Below, piece after piece: positions 20,413-32,712 of a stretch of 35,366 nt of DNA. The notes beneath the pieces were generated by a model. It was given only the letters and a program-made list of their open reading frames with translations, was not told the DNA's origin and made no database searches. The stretch is from Dimargaris cristalligena (taxonomy: Eukaryota; Kickxellomycota; Dimargaritomycetes; Dimargaritales; Dimargaritaceae), in the NCBI GenBank assembly GCA_027576995.1, contig JANBQC010000196.1:8649-44014 (forward strand). Reading direction: 5' to 3'. A program made the translations under genes and the position numbers. Every line of letters begins with the position of its first letter. Position 1 is the first letter of the stretch.

Positions 20413-20429
20413 ACTCTCTCTCTCTCTCT
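20413..20429. repeat. (CT)n tract
   Basis: About 8 CT units in non-coding DNA, followed 23 bp later by AAC/AAT trinucleotide repeats (20452-20472). Confidence 0.9.
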
Positions 20430-22385
20430 GCTCGTATATAGGAGGCAGAAAAACAACAACAATAATAATAATACCACTATTAAACGGAGAAACGAGGCAC
20501 CCCGTACTGGCTGATTCATCGGCGGTCCGGTGCGTTGCGGACCCCCACCATGACCACCTTATCAACCCCCCGTTTCCCGCATTCTTCTTGTCTTGGTCCT
20601 CTTCTCACTCTCACTCTCTCTCCACCACCACCTCTGTATCAGGTGCGTCTGTCTCATCCCTCCCATGGGTACCCACTTCACTGGGCGGGTCCAGAGTCAG
20701 CCGAGAGGGGGGAGGGAAAGAGAGGAAAGGTCCTGACCTAAACTGCACAAAAGCCACCCAACCCACGTAACGCCCGGTCTCTTCCTAAATTGGTGAAGTG
20801 AAGGGCCGAGGCCGGCAATCACAACCCATACACACCTGCCCATCCCATTTTATGGAATTGCGATTTTGCGGGTGAAATCGGCCCTTGACCCAAGAGGAAA
20901 GGGGGGGGGTCTCCTCGATATCTTGGCCCGATGGGGGATGCTTGGACCAGATGGGGTCTGAGTCTATTATACCATTCACATACACTGAACCCGCCAAGAG
21001 ACCCACCTCCTCCATGAACCATCAGACCCGGGGATTTCTTTAATAGAAAGACGCTGGGTTGTCCGGAAACCAAATGGCAACGTACGATAAAGGCTGACGA
21101 GGGAAATACAAGAGCAGGAGAGATGGGCCAAATTGTGGGGCAGAGGGGGGGGGTTATGTAGAGCCCGCCGCCGCCGCCAGGTGCTTTCCCCTCTCGCGAA
21201 GCACCTACTCGAATAATAACTCACCCCCGCCCCCCACATCCATGCCTTAAAGTCGCTCTCTTACTTCCTCCATTCCCCAAGGATATACCATGGGCTGTAT
21301 CTATCGAATCTTACCATTGGCGTAGTCATGCGTCGAGCCACAGACGGTGCAGCATTTCAAGCCAAGGAAGGGGGGGTTGAGTAGTGGCGGAAGTGGCAGA
21401 AATGCCCACTCCGCCGTACTAGGCGGGCAACACGCACAGCCATGGCCCAAAACAATGCTTGATAATGCCCACGCCGCTTGAATTAATCCGCTGCTATTAA
21501 TATTTCACTCCCCTATCCCTATCGGGTTCTGATTTTTATTTTATTGAGTCAGCATCAATTTGGACCCAAATGTCTATATTGCTATAGCGCACTAACCTGC
21601 CTATGTGTGGGTACATTTAGCCAGGCAATACCCCCTTTTCTTCATTCTGTCTTTTCCCGATGTGCCACCGCAATTTATAAATGTTTGATTCGTTGAAATT
21701 ACTGGCAAGTTTGGAAAATAAGGGGGCGAGAAGGATGAGGAGGGTAGTTAAAAAGAAGGAGGGGGGTTATCCTAAACAATACACCCACGGTGCCACCCAA
21801 ATGTCTGGCTAAGTAATGACGTTTAATCGAGGTGGTTTATGGCAATCCGCATCTTACTGTGACCGGGCACAGTCGCGGGCACAGCTGTGGTTGCCATATG
21901 CGACCAGCGACATGCAGTGTCCGTGTAAGATTCACGGGGATCCGCCAACCTTGAGTGGCGTTAATGATTTTGATTTTTTGGGCAGGGTGGAGGAGGAGAG
22001 GGTGAGAAGGAAGTGGATATGAGAGACGAGGGGAGGGGTAGGGACAGTTGAAATGTTGAGAGAGCGAGGAAGGGCAGGCGTGAGCCATAACGGCGCGAAT
22101 GCGAAGGAGAGGCCGTGCGAGAGATGGTACGGTGCGCGGGCTTTTGTTTAGCTAAGGCCGGACAGTGAGCCTGGCGGTGGTGGTTGGCCCAATCCGCTGC
22201 CTGGCTAGTTGGTTGGCTGGCCGGCAATTCCTTGCTGCCCCTTTCTCCACACCCCCCAACCTACACTGCGCGACTACACCTCGTTGCCTCTTTGTATTGG
22301 CTGCGTGCTGCGTTAACTGAGGACCCCGGCTTCCGCATCGCGGACTGTCTTGGGTCCTCTAATCCCTCGTTGAATACCCTCTGCA

Positions 22386-22412
22386 TCTCTCTCTCTCTCT
22401 CTGTCTCTCTCT
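22386..22412. repeat. (CT)n tract with one G interruption
   Basis: Two CT blocks separated by CTG in non-coding DNA. Confidence 0.9.
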
Positions 22413-23360
22413 ACTGCTCCCCCTCTCGGTCTGCGTCTTGGAGAGTGGTGTTATAGTTAGCTACTTAAACATTAGCGTAGCCAATCGGGGGAGACATACA
22501 GACAGGAGTAGAGCACAGTATGGGGCCTGCTTTAGGACTAAATTGAAGTTAATGCATTTTTTGACATATACTAGCGCCTTGCTATTTGGTCTAACCGCCT
22601 GGTTATTTGGGGTAAATACATTGGCATAGTTCACCAGCTAATAGCCAACGACGAGTCAACTCTCTAAATCGACCCCCTCACCCTCCCCTGTATCTGATCT
22701 CCAGTGGAGATGAGAGGAGGTGCAGACCCTCTTCCCAACTAATAGTAAACTTGGCCCGTCCTCCATTCCGACCAAACGGCCAATACTAAACTATATACCT
22801 ACTTTGTAAACCAGTATCCGTTTCCCCCACCAATCACTGCCAAAATGTACGCGACAGCAGTTTGGCCGTCGACCCGGTCGAGAGGCCCTCTAATCGCATC
22901 GCCCGGGGAAATTTCTGTAGTCAGCCTACCGGGTGGGAAACGGGCCTAACGACCCATATTCCTCTCTCTCCCCCTGACCTTCCCATTTCTGCCACCGCTG
23001 CATACCCCATCAATTGCCCATCATTCGCGCAGCACCAATGCTTAATAAACCAATGACACCCTCCCTTCCTTCGTACACTACCGCCACCGACTCACTTCCT
23101 TGGCCACTGAGACTGTTCCATGTATTTATCTACCCCTTCTCTCTCCTCAACAAAAACGATCAACCTAGGTTCTGGTGGCACGGCCGATGAGTTGGAATGA
23201 AATGGCCGTGTCAACAACAATGATGGTCGACTTGTTGTTATATCTTAGCCACTCAAACAGAGAAACGGGCATGTCTTATGCACATACATTGGCCTGAAAG
23301 ACGACCACCCAGTCGCGTTTCCTGGGACGAATGAGCCACTGTGGGGTGAAGGTAGACACA

Positions 23361-23373
23361 CAGAGAGAGAGAG
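23361..23373. repeat. Short (GA)n tract
   Basis: About 6 AG units in non-coding DNA. Confidence 0.8.
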
Positions 23374-24524
23374 ATAGGTGAGCGCAACGCTGCTATTCGC
23401 TGCAATTGTACTGAGCCATGAAGGGGTCTTGTGGGTGAAGCGAACAATAAAACGGCACTTCGATGGTGACTTTTGTTTTCACTCCACGAATACTGTGATT
23501 ATTATATCCTGCCAACCACTAGTCCCGCTTTGGTGAGGAATAAAAAGGGGGGAGGGGTGTTCCGAGTGTGTAGTCATAGTAAAAAGGAAACATTGTAAAA
23601 GCGGTGTCACTACTCTAAACCTTTGCCAATATTCCTATTTTTGTGGATCGAATTACTGCTAATTGGCCCACCAACCTCTTCTCACGTATCTCATGGTTTC
23701 CCTAATGGCCTAGGACTCCTGGTCAGGGGTATTGGGAAACAGGAGAAGAACCTTAAACAGCTGAGGTACTCAAAGTGGGGCGATGGGTGGGGGGGGGTAG
23801 ATCAGCTGCTAAAGGCATTGGGGAGGGGGGATTAATGCAAATGTCTGTGACCATTCGAGCCCCGGATGACTATGCACTGCCCGCGTCCATATCACGTTTC
23901 ATTTCCACGAAAGCGTATTAGTAAAAAGGCAGTACGGTCGAATCAAGGCCCCAATTAACAAGGTAAAAAATCACTTTGCCATCCGAAACCGTCCGCCTCT
24001 CCTTCCTCCAATTTAACCCAACCCCACCCCTCCGTATGGTGTACATTACCAGGAATCCCTGGCAATTTTATCTGGAACATCCAGGAATAGACTTGGATCC
24101 TAAACCTAGAATAGCCTCCCACCCAGAAGGAGGATGTACATCCTATTCACCCTGAACGCCCGGACTAACTGGCCTGGGGTGATTGAGGCCCGTCAAATAC
24201 CGTATAGTATGGGATGGCTGATAAGACGGCCGGACCGGTGGCTCAGCTTGAGAATCATACCCATTCAGTCATTGTCGGCAGTCCTACTACTCCAACAACC
24301 GGTTAAAGCTGAATCACTACTATTATTGGGGGAAGGATATACGATGGGGTAGTCTGTCTCTTCCGAATCGCCATCGTTCGTCCTTTGTCTTTTATCCAGG
24401 ACCAATCCAAAGGCCTTTCGTGGATATGTTTTCGGCAATGTCATCTAAAAAAAATCCTCAGTGGCGAAGTAGAATCGCGGACTGGAGGAAATTGGGCCAC
24501 GCCTATTGGAAAATAAGAATGAGG

Positions 24525-24546
24525 GGGTGGTGGTGGTGGTGGTGGT
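24525..24546. repeat. (GGT)n trinucleotide repeat
   Basis: Seven GGT units after a G-run. Only short, featureless frames cross it. Confidence 0.85.
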
Positions 24547-26893
24547 AGTGATGAACGGAAAAAATCCCACAGAAAGATTGTTAGGTGTGGGGTTAAGTGT
24601 GGGTTTGTGTACAATACCAGTGAATTTACCCGCTGCCGCATTCGATACTGCATTTTGTTCGAATGTACTAAGTCAGCGTGTATAAGACATGCAGAGCGTC
24701 GGTGAATTAGGGAAATGCTAAACGGATAAACTGCCCCCCCTTCTCTCTCGCTTTTCAAGGACGTGTAACCCAAATGGAAGGCATGTAAAAAAATGCATTT
24801 TCCCGAGTGGCAACCATGATTCTCGCGGTTTCATACTGAAATGCAAAATGGGCGGGTAGGAACTTGGCCTTTTGGGGTATAGCAGTGATTTGATGTAGAT
24901 GGCGATGCGGTGTCTCTGGGTAAATAAAATCGGCATGTAATAATGTACGTGTCCTTTGGGCTGAAGGGTCGGGGGTAATAGTGGGTTGAACAGGGGGGCG
25001 GGGAATTTGTAGGAGGCGTTATGAAACATCCGCCAATTCACGCTGATGCCATAGTACGCGGGTATATACACCCGGTGGCCCGGGTATTGCCTACCCGAAG
25101 AAGCACCTCCCCCGCCCATCTCTCTTATCCGCCTATGTATGTCGCCGGTACATTGATTATAAGGTGATACCGGTAGCCCCTTGGAAGCTTAGGTTGCACG
25201 CAGTGACCAGCCCTTGGGCCTGCGATATCCTCCTACACCTCCCCACCCCTTCCTCATCCTCCACCTTCTCCCTCTTTTATCGTCACCTCTCTATGCTCCA
25301 CCCTCCCCCGCGCTACGCCCATAGTATCCTGTGGAGTAGTCGCCATAGTATCGACCATCCGCTTGCTTAGTGTAGTCGTGAAAATAAAAGAGAAAAACAA
25401 CAGCCAGGCGTCCCCACCCATCCCTGCTGCCTGCTTGGGGAGGTCGATTGCATGGTTACAGGTGGGGCATGCAGAGTATCCGCACCTTTTTATTTTTTTG
25501 CCTACCGACCCGCCCTGTCACTCCTGGTCACCGGGTTTCGGGTTCGAATTAAGCAACCCCAAGGGAGGAGAATGGGCGTGGCCGTAGGTGGACTACAATC
25601 GGGTGTTATCTAAGCCATGCATCAAACCAGGCAAACTGAAATGAACGGCCCGGGATAGAGAGTATGCGAATATGGCCCAATGACAGGGTCAACTGGCAGA
25701 GGGGGGGTAGGGAGAGAATAAATTGCGTAGATTTATATAAAACAGATCCAAAAGATCTCACGATTTGATTCGGAAACACTTAAAAAATTATTAATGCAGA
25801 AGGCACATTGCCAACCGAGGTCACGGCAGCCTGCGCGTCCGCCCACCAGCTGGACGAAGAGGGAAGGAAGGGGAGGGGGGTTTGTACTTTGAAACACCAT
25901 ATCCGACCTGTCCACCACCCCGATTGCCCTCGGCAACCTTAGTCGTCGCCCGCCGCGTGACTGGCCTTTCCCCACCCACTCAATATGTCTTCAGTCCACT
26001 GGGAAAGGGGCGGAGGCGGTTGGTCACCCTTCAGCCGTCACTATGGAGTAGTCGGAGAAAGAAGCGCGGGGTGGGGGGTAATAGAGGTGCTATTAAGCAT
26101 CCCCAAAGGAATCCTAGAACTCGTCGAGTTGTACAAAAAGCCGGGAGGCGCGAAGTGGAGGTGGGGCGGCGGGGAATAACGGACCAGGCGATTTGCTTAC
26201 GCGTTGGTGGCTACATGTATATATTTTAGAGTGGTTTAGCGAGCCAGGAAGCGGCTATAAACCGCCTGTCTAATGTCAAAAAGCCCCCTTTAGCCGAGTG
26301 GCTCTCACTCTCCAGTGTACTTGTCTACATTTTATTTAGGCAATACCCCCTGGCTATAGATGTGGGCTACCTAAACATTTGCCCATAATAATGGGAGACC
26401 AATTACCACCCCCTCATTGAATTGTTTACGATTCGACTAGTTGGTATTTCCGCTCTCCCGCCTTTTTTTATATTTATTATTTCGTCTATCAAGTATTTTT
26501 TCCCAGTCCAATAACCCTTTTCCGATGGTGTAGGAGTGGAGATGGAAGGTAGTGGGGGGAGGAGAGCGAACTGGCCAGGGAGCACGGAAAGGTCGCGTTG
26601 TGAGGATGAATGTGGGCGACACGATCACTGAACCAGTGCGCGAGAATGAAAATAGTCAAGTTCGCCCCTCTGTTGACCAGTCCAGCCCATCAACACTGTA
26701 ATAGCAGAGGCGACCCTTTGGCCCTGCGAATCTGGGGGCATACAATTTTAAATGCTATTTTAATGAATGAACCTTTGAATGTGGTTCTACAATCACTTTG
26801 GTCAACCTCTGGTGCCATTATCGTTATTTGCCCCACTTCATGTGTCAACATTCCAGTCCCTTTAAGCAGCGGAACACTAATCTGGCCCAGTGG

Positions 26894-26934
26894 TGGTCAT
26901 TCTCACCAGATTATATCTGGTCAAACAGTGACCA
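26894..26934. repeat. Interrupted palindrome (two-step hairpin)
   Basis: The inner arms ACCAGAT and ATCTGGT flank TAT (26905-26921). The outer arms TGGTCA (26894-26899) and TGACCA (26929-26934) also match. The total span is 41 bp. It could be a protein-binding site or a transposon relic. Confidence 0.5.
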
Positions 26935-29900
26935 TTGTATCCCACCGACTATACTTTAATATTGCCTAGATCCGTACCCTGCTAACCTGATTGAGGACGG
27001 GAATACGGATTGGACTAGGGTTCAAGGCGAGGATCCCCATAGGACCCTCCTACTCCAGCTGGCCTGACAATCCCAGGGTCGCATCAGGAGCCAATTCAAT
27101 CAACCGGGCCCTGGTCCTGTTCAGGTGGATGAAGAATACTGCTAAGGGACCAGGGATAATGTTCACCAAGGCACCACAGAATCATTCAAAGCGAGCGGGG
27201 CGTAGTGTGAATTTCATCACCCTCTACCAAGTAATATATAGTGTGCCTTTCCCTATAGAGCGGTGGATGGGGGCATTAGGTAATGCTAACAGTGACATTA
27301 GACCCTGGCCATTGATATTCTTAAATATTGTTATTGAATCCCGTAAAATATTTAGTTCTACTCACTGAATATCACTGTCGCCGCCCCTATACTTCCTGCC
27401 CCTTATATCTTTGGGCATGGCGCATTTCGTTGAATTAGGCGGAGAGGTGGGCGGTCCTGACGACCATAGCCGGAAGCGAAGCCAGCTCCTCCAATCAACG
27501 TGTTTGGATACCCAGTGGACTATTCCCACTCATACTTTAGCCCCAGTGGGGGTAAGTTAGTGATAGAGATATGTCATTGATGAATTCAAAAAAAAAACAA
27601 CTAGTGCGACGATAGACCGCTACTGTGGATAATACTGGAATATCCAACAGATTGTGTGGGTTAATGGAAATCAGTAAGGCGTCTCCCAACCAAAAGCGAC
27701 GAAAACAACAATATTGTTTCTTGGAATGGAAGACGCTGGGGAGGGAGAGAGGGGGAGTGCATACCTACAATGACGAAACCCCCAAGCCCTTGACGCACTA
27801 TGCCCATGGAAAGCCCCTTCCGCCAACCCGTACATCAGCACAACCCGTTGGAGCCGACCATGTCAACCAAACAATACTTGGTCAGCAATTAGCCTTCGAA
27901 TGCTCGAATATGAATATCGGGCTAGGTTGCTTTACTGTAGTTCCTCCAGCTCAGCAAAATTCGGTAAGCCAATTTTTATCGGCGATGAGGCTAGTTGGGT
28001 GCCGGATCGTCTTCATTCGGTGGCAACATCACTACAGTCCTAAGCCGCCCGGTTTGAAACAGGATCCATCTATTTACCCCCTCCCTCTTCTCCTCCTAAT
28101 GATATATCAACATGTTCTCACCTGCCGTACTTAACAAAATGAGGACGTATAGGATAATGGACTATTCCAATATAGGCTGGATAACTACCCCCCTCAGAAC
28201 CCATTGCCGAGAAATGGATAAACTGCCGTACCAATCACTCGATTCGATGGCTTATGTTTCATATTGACCTCCGTTTAGTTCAACTAGCCACATTTTACTT
28301 CCTCGTCTGCAGTTGGTGTTAAACATACCGGCTGCTGCCGAACACATATACGTACATGGGGGATTTCAATTATATGGAATGGGAGTAGGCCGGTTGGAAG
28401 TTGGTGTAAATCGTTGCGAGGAAACGTGCCGGAATGAGCGGGGTGGGTTAAACTGGTAGTGCCCTTATGCAGCAGCCAAAAAAAAACTCCACCTATTGTC
28501 CCGATCTTACCAAGGGGGCCTTTAAATAACTAATATTCAACAATATCGTTTGGAGATATATATCAGACTGGGAAGGGGGCGCACTTTGGACTTACAGCCA
28601 ATGATTTGGCGCCCCGGCCTATTATCGGCATCGATGAACGAACGATGAATCATTTTCCAAAAACCAAATCAGCATGAATAGAGGAGGCTGCAGCGTGCTG
28701 TTTGGCTGGGAAACGAGGCGCACCGCGGGTTGAGGCCGCGAGCGGACCGATAATACTGGTTAAGGGCTTGGGAATCGGACCCGGGTATATGCCAAATAAA
28801 AAATATAAATCAAACTACGTATCGGCAGTAGACCATGTAGGCGCAAGTTCACAACCCGATTGGCCAAATTAGGACACAAAATGGCGGAAAGGGAATCACA
28901 TATATATCTCTAATCTGGATTGATATCTCCACCATCGGCACTCATATGTCCACTTTGGCGACTGTGGACGGCAATGGAAGTTAAAGCGGACAGTAAACCC
29001 AATGTGCAGAACATACGTCGTTGACCTTGACCGTCTACTGGAGGGTGAATAGACGACACCCAAACCGACGAGTAGGGGGAATCCTCACGTTACGTGGCAG
29101 GGGGGACGGAGCTGAAGAGGGGCGATCTTTGACTGTAGTTTAGTACAGCTTGAAAAAAAAAGCAAAGAAAAGACAAAAGAAGCATCTGGAATCACGGTTG
29201 ATTATCGACTAAATGACGGGAGTATCTTCGCAAAGGTACTAAATATTTAGTGCATTTGGTTGTATGGCTGATTGGCCACTTGGCATGTTATCTGCACCGT
29301 GCCTCTAGACCGGGGTTGGGATGGTGTATTATTATGGGGGTTTTCAGCCCCCGGCAGATGGTCGGGTTGGTCTGAGAATATCCGTCATCTAGTCCACTCT
29401 CAACCAAGTAGGGTGTCTACCCCACTTTATTTCTCCATAATCGCCGACTATATCCCTGGAATACCTTTAAGGAGATGGGGCTTGAATCCGCCCCCCCATG
29501 TCATCAGCTGTCCCAGCTAATCTATTTAATGACATTGTTTAGGTACAATATACCATTGCTAACCTGCATAAACGGATTCTTTATTTATTATAAAGATTTA
29601 TTCGTGTGAGAGTCCTCGTAGAGTGGATATCAAGCTCGGCGCCGAGTAAGAATTCGCTACCTGTGGAATGACGAAAGCATCCTAGCCCATGACACCCGTT
29701 GGCCAAAGATTTCAATTCCCGTCCTGTTTATCCGAATTGGACGGCGGCGTGGGGTTTAATAAAATAGGGGCATTGTCAAGCATACGGGATTTTCATCATT
29801 GGGTTTGTAACGACGACTTTAAAAATACATTAAGTCAGTCATCGCCAATCCCGGGTGTCAGACAAAGGTATCATCCTTCATGGTGCAATACTTGCATTGG

Positions 29901-32087
29901 AGAGCCCATGGATAGTGTGCTCCAGGAAAAGATAACGCACCGGCATACATATATAATTTCGAAATCCAGGGCATACTTCGTCAAGTCACTACACTTCTTA
30001 GAGCACCTATATATCCAGGAAAGTAGGCAGATAAAGTCCAATTTTGAAGAACGCCTGCCTTTGAGCTCATCGTTAATCATTACATCGGACTATTTCTTAA
30101 TAAGGACGGTGTCATTTATCTCCTAGTTAAATAATGTACCCGTTAGGGGTCTCCGAGTCATTTTTTTTTTGACTTTGTAAACGCATCATTGTCTACCCCC
30201 ATGTTTTCCAACTGCTCAACAAATGGTTCAAGGGCCTCAACCCCGCCGCCATCAACGGGGCAACGAGGCCCCTGGTAGCAACCCTGAAATAGACGCTCGC
30301 CAGTCCGACGCGGAGAGGAGCATGGTTTTCTGTAGGGGGTCGTTCCGCTAGTGTGTAATCGATTTAAGACATTAACGTTTTCATACTACCCAACAAAGGA
30401 TATACAGGAAACCTAAATGCGTCAATTGTGAAGCGTACTAAATAAAGAGTTTGGACAGGTGGGGAAGTTAAGGGTGGAAGTACAGATAGTCGGAGTATGA
30501 AGAGGACTAAGCGTCAATCAGGGGGCGGGATGTCGTGGGCACGAGCCGGACAACAATTTAAGTAAGGTCAGGTAGATTATACCGGGGGCCAGGCAAGGTA
30601 TGGTGATAATTCAGATAGGCCAAAGTGAGGGGAGAGGGTCCAGCCTGTTTGTCCATCTGCCAGGGTTGCTTTTTAATGCGCAGGGTCCTTCTAGTGTCTA
30701 CTAACCGAAAAAAATGATTAGGAAATGAGAAGTCCGATACCTTCACAGCCGTTTATCAGGTTTGTTGCTAAGGAATAGTCGATTCTGGGGGGGGTGTTTA
30801 TTATTCTTACTATCCAGAGCTGGCCTCGATGACTACCCTTATGGATTATATAGAACTTGGATTGACTATCCCATATTATTAATTTATTTTAATTAAGTAT
30901 CATACTATGGGTATTTAAATTAAATATATTATGCAGAAACTTGGTTTATTATCGTCCCCAGAACCTCCCCTCAATCTCGAGGATATTTCAGCAATTACTT
31001 TTCAAACCTACCCTACGATGTTTGACAAAGGTTCAAACCTCTATTTAATCCCAGATACAAGCCAATAGACTCATTAAACCAGCATAATTCAACAGGTCGA
31101 CATAAAGTATTGTATAGTGTGTTGGGGCACATGAGCACTGCTCCCCCACATGAGCCGGGTATGGGAAAAGGGGGTGCGGCCTATCTTTGCAACTTCCGCC
31201 CAGGTTAGCCTTTTCATGGCACTGCACCCCTATCCCTTAAATAGCCCCTAGTCCGCTCGTCCGGGCACCCCGTCGTCCAGAAGGTAGGGCCAGCGGGGTT
31301 GGGTCAGCGGATCCCGATTAAGGGGCGCGCTCAAAGGGCCCGGGCCAATATAAAGTGGCCGTGTGGGGGGCGGGAGAGAGGCAAAAAAAAACCGGCGACG
31401 GACCAATAATCGGGAATAAGGGGTAGCGAAACGGCCTTGTTCGGCTAGCCCAGGCGAGTTCAATCGAGGGGATAGCTCCTGGCCGGAAGTTAGGCAGGGA
31501 TGGTGGTCTTCGGATGTAAAAACCAATGGAATGTTGAAGCATGTTGACAAGGCGATTTGAAAATGGGTATCGATCAACCCTAGTTTTGACTATTCATGAA
31601 CCCAATCGAATCACTCGGGATCGCCAGAGATGATACTTGCTTGAAATATAGGTTGTCATTGGTGATAAAACGTATTTATATATAAATTTACTTTTACTAT
31701 TTGTAAATAATATGTAATTCAAAGAATAAAACGTGTGAAGAACTAGCATCACTATAAACGTCCAGTTAAGATGAGGCAAAACAGGGTCTGCATTTTAATA
31801 TATTATATTTTTGGGCGATACACCAGCGTACTAATAGGTCGGTATGGCGGCCTACTGATTGTATTTATCATCAACCAGCTAACCCTAAACTTCTAAAAAC
31901 CAATTTTTTAAAATACAGCCCATAAAATCTAAATCCTTTATAATTATTTCTGTTATGGGATTTGGTAAAAATGTAAATAATTCACTGAAAACAATAGATA
32001 ATCGATGGAAATTGGATTTAAAGAATTTATTAAGAAAAACGAGGAAGAGAAAAGCTGGTTGCCGAATTCAAGAAAGTGTGAGGTTGC
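26935..32087. other. Long gene-free region, second part, up to the retrotransposon LTR
   Basis: No recognised gene. A 169-codon frame at 27625-28134 (+) and a 145-codon frame at 29689-30126 (+) have no signature I know. Between about 28135 and 29271 no frame of 60 codons occurs on either strand. A perfect 12-bp palindrome CTCGGCGCCGAG lies at 29635-29646. From 31600 the sequence becomes strongly AT-rich approaching the LTR. Confidence 0.45.
32083..32087. other. Candidate target-site duplication GTTGC
   Basis: These are the five bases directly outside the inferred LTR end. Ty3/gypsy insertions usually duplicate 4-6 bp. The partner copy would lie beyond the 5' LTR, outside this window, so it cannot be verified here. 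Confidence 0.3.
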
Positions 32088-32192
32088 TGGTATTTATATG
32101 GTAAGGAACTAGTGATAAATATAGCCGTTCCTGATTATAATCAGAGGCTATCTATATTTAAGATTGATGAGCTCGTTGAACAATGGGGACCT

Positions 32193-32264
32193 GTGGTAAA
32201 TTATGAAGTGATGGTAGATTGTGAACAGGTGGTAAATGATGAATTAATGGTAAACGGCGAGCTT
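32193..32264. repeat. 18-bp tandem repeat, four copies, inside the LTR
   Basis: On the plus strand four 18-mers begin GTGGTAAAT, ATGGTAGAT, GTGGTAAAT and ATGGTAAAC, each followed by a degenerate KRYGAANNR half. A partial fifth (GTGGTT) starts at 32265. Units one and three, and two and four, are most alike, giving a 36-bp higher order. An open frame crosses it, but without an ATG start. Confidence 0.75.
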
Positions 32265-32482
32265 GTGGTTGTGATGATGAACCGGCAGTATCATGAGCTG
32301 GTGATTTTATCACATTTCTGTTGTGCCAATCGCGTCCGAAAACGGGAAATATGTTAAAATGGTGGGTTATAGATATAGATAAATGATGATTTATTGAAAA
32401 TAGTCGCAGGTAGTTTCCAGTACGACCCTGGTTTAAAATAATTGCTAAAGAAAATAAGAAAATTGAAGCTAGGAGAGGAATT

Positions 32483-32506
32483 GCCGTTCACCCTGTGGGG
32501 AACGGC
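32483..32506. repeat. Perfect 7-bp hairpin in the LTR
   Basis: GCCGTTC and GAACGGC close a 10-nt centre that can itself pair CCC with GGG. In element orientation it follows the TATA-like box by a few bases, near the expected transcription start. Confidence 0.6.
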
Positions 32507-32507
32507 T

Positions 32508-32522
32508 AGATTATATATATAT
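32508..32522 (-). promoter_or_regulatory. TATA-like box of the retrotransposon LTR
   Basis: TATATATATAAT on the minus strand, about 215 nt into the LTR, is a plausible U3 core promoter element. Confidence 0.45.
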
Positions 32523-32712
32523 CGACTATTACTACTATAACTACATAGCTCCTTAATGAGAAAGAGCATTGTGTCACTGAGGTATGTGGTCAGAAAGTCT
32601 ACCACTCCAGTAGAATATAAAGAATTGAAAAGCTCGTACAGTCCGTCCTCTTTTGGAGGGAAGGTCCGAGACCGAAGAAAGTTAAATGTAGGAATTAATA
32701 GAGTTACTAAGG

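Larger units (their letters stand above)
19080..26893. other. Long gene-free region, first part
   Basis: No frame here has a domain signature, good ATG context or coherent splice partners. Frames are short, often Pro/Ser/Arg-rich because of CT or CCA simple repeats. The stretch holds CT tracts (20413-20429, 22386-22412), AAC/AAT repeats (20452-20472), a GA tract (23361-23373), a GGT tract (24525-24546) and two adjacent small CCAGG/CCTGG and CTGGA/TCCAG hairpins near 24050-24088. I cannot exclude small multi-exon genes or non-coding RNAs. Confidence 0.45.

Noticed and set aside
24866..24875. GGCCTTTTGG, as in the 5' part of U2 snRNA
   Set aside because: The match does not extend to the branch-recognition GTAGTA region or neighbouring stems, so a 10-mer coincidence is likely.
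25541..25550. GGTTCGAATT, a B-box-like sequence
   Set aside because: The flanks do not pair into a T stem and there is no A box at the expected distance upstream.
26291..26301. TAGCCGAGTGG, a perfect tRNA A-box match
   Set aside because: No B box or cloverleaf follows at the right distance. The downstream sequence cannot form anticodon or T arms.
21622..26352. 14-bp identical string AGGCAATACCCCCT at 21623-21636 and 26339-26352, with partly similar left flanks
   Set aside because: A few 14-mer repeats are expected by chance in 35 kb, and the similarity does not extend to the right.
27625..28134. 169-codon plus-strand frame in the gene desert
   Set aside because: No recognisable domain, no good start context and no splice partners; it is within the size expected by chance in 14 kb.
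31040..31052. GGTTCAAACCT, another B-box-like sequence
   Set aside because: Only a 3-bp stem is possible and there is no A box or acceptor stem.
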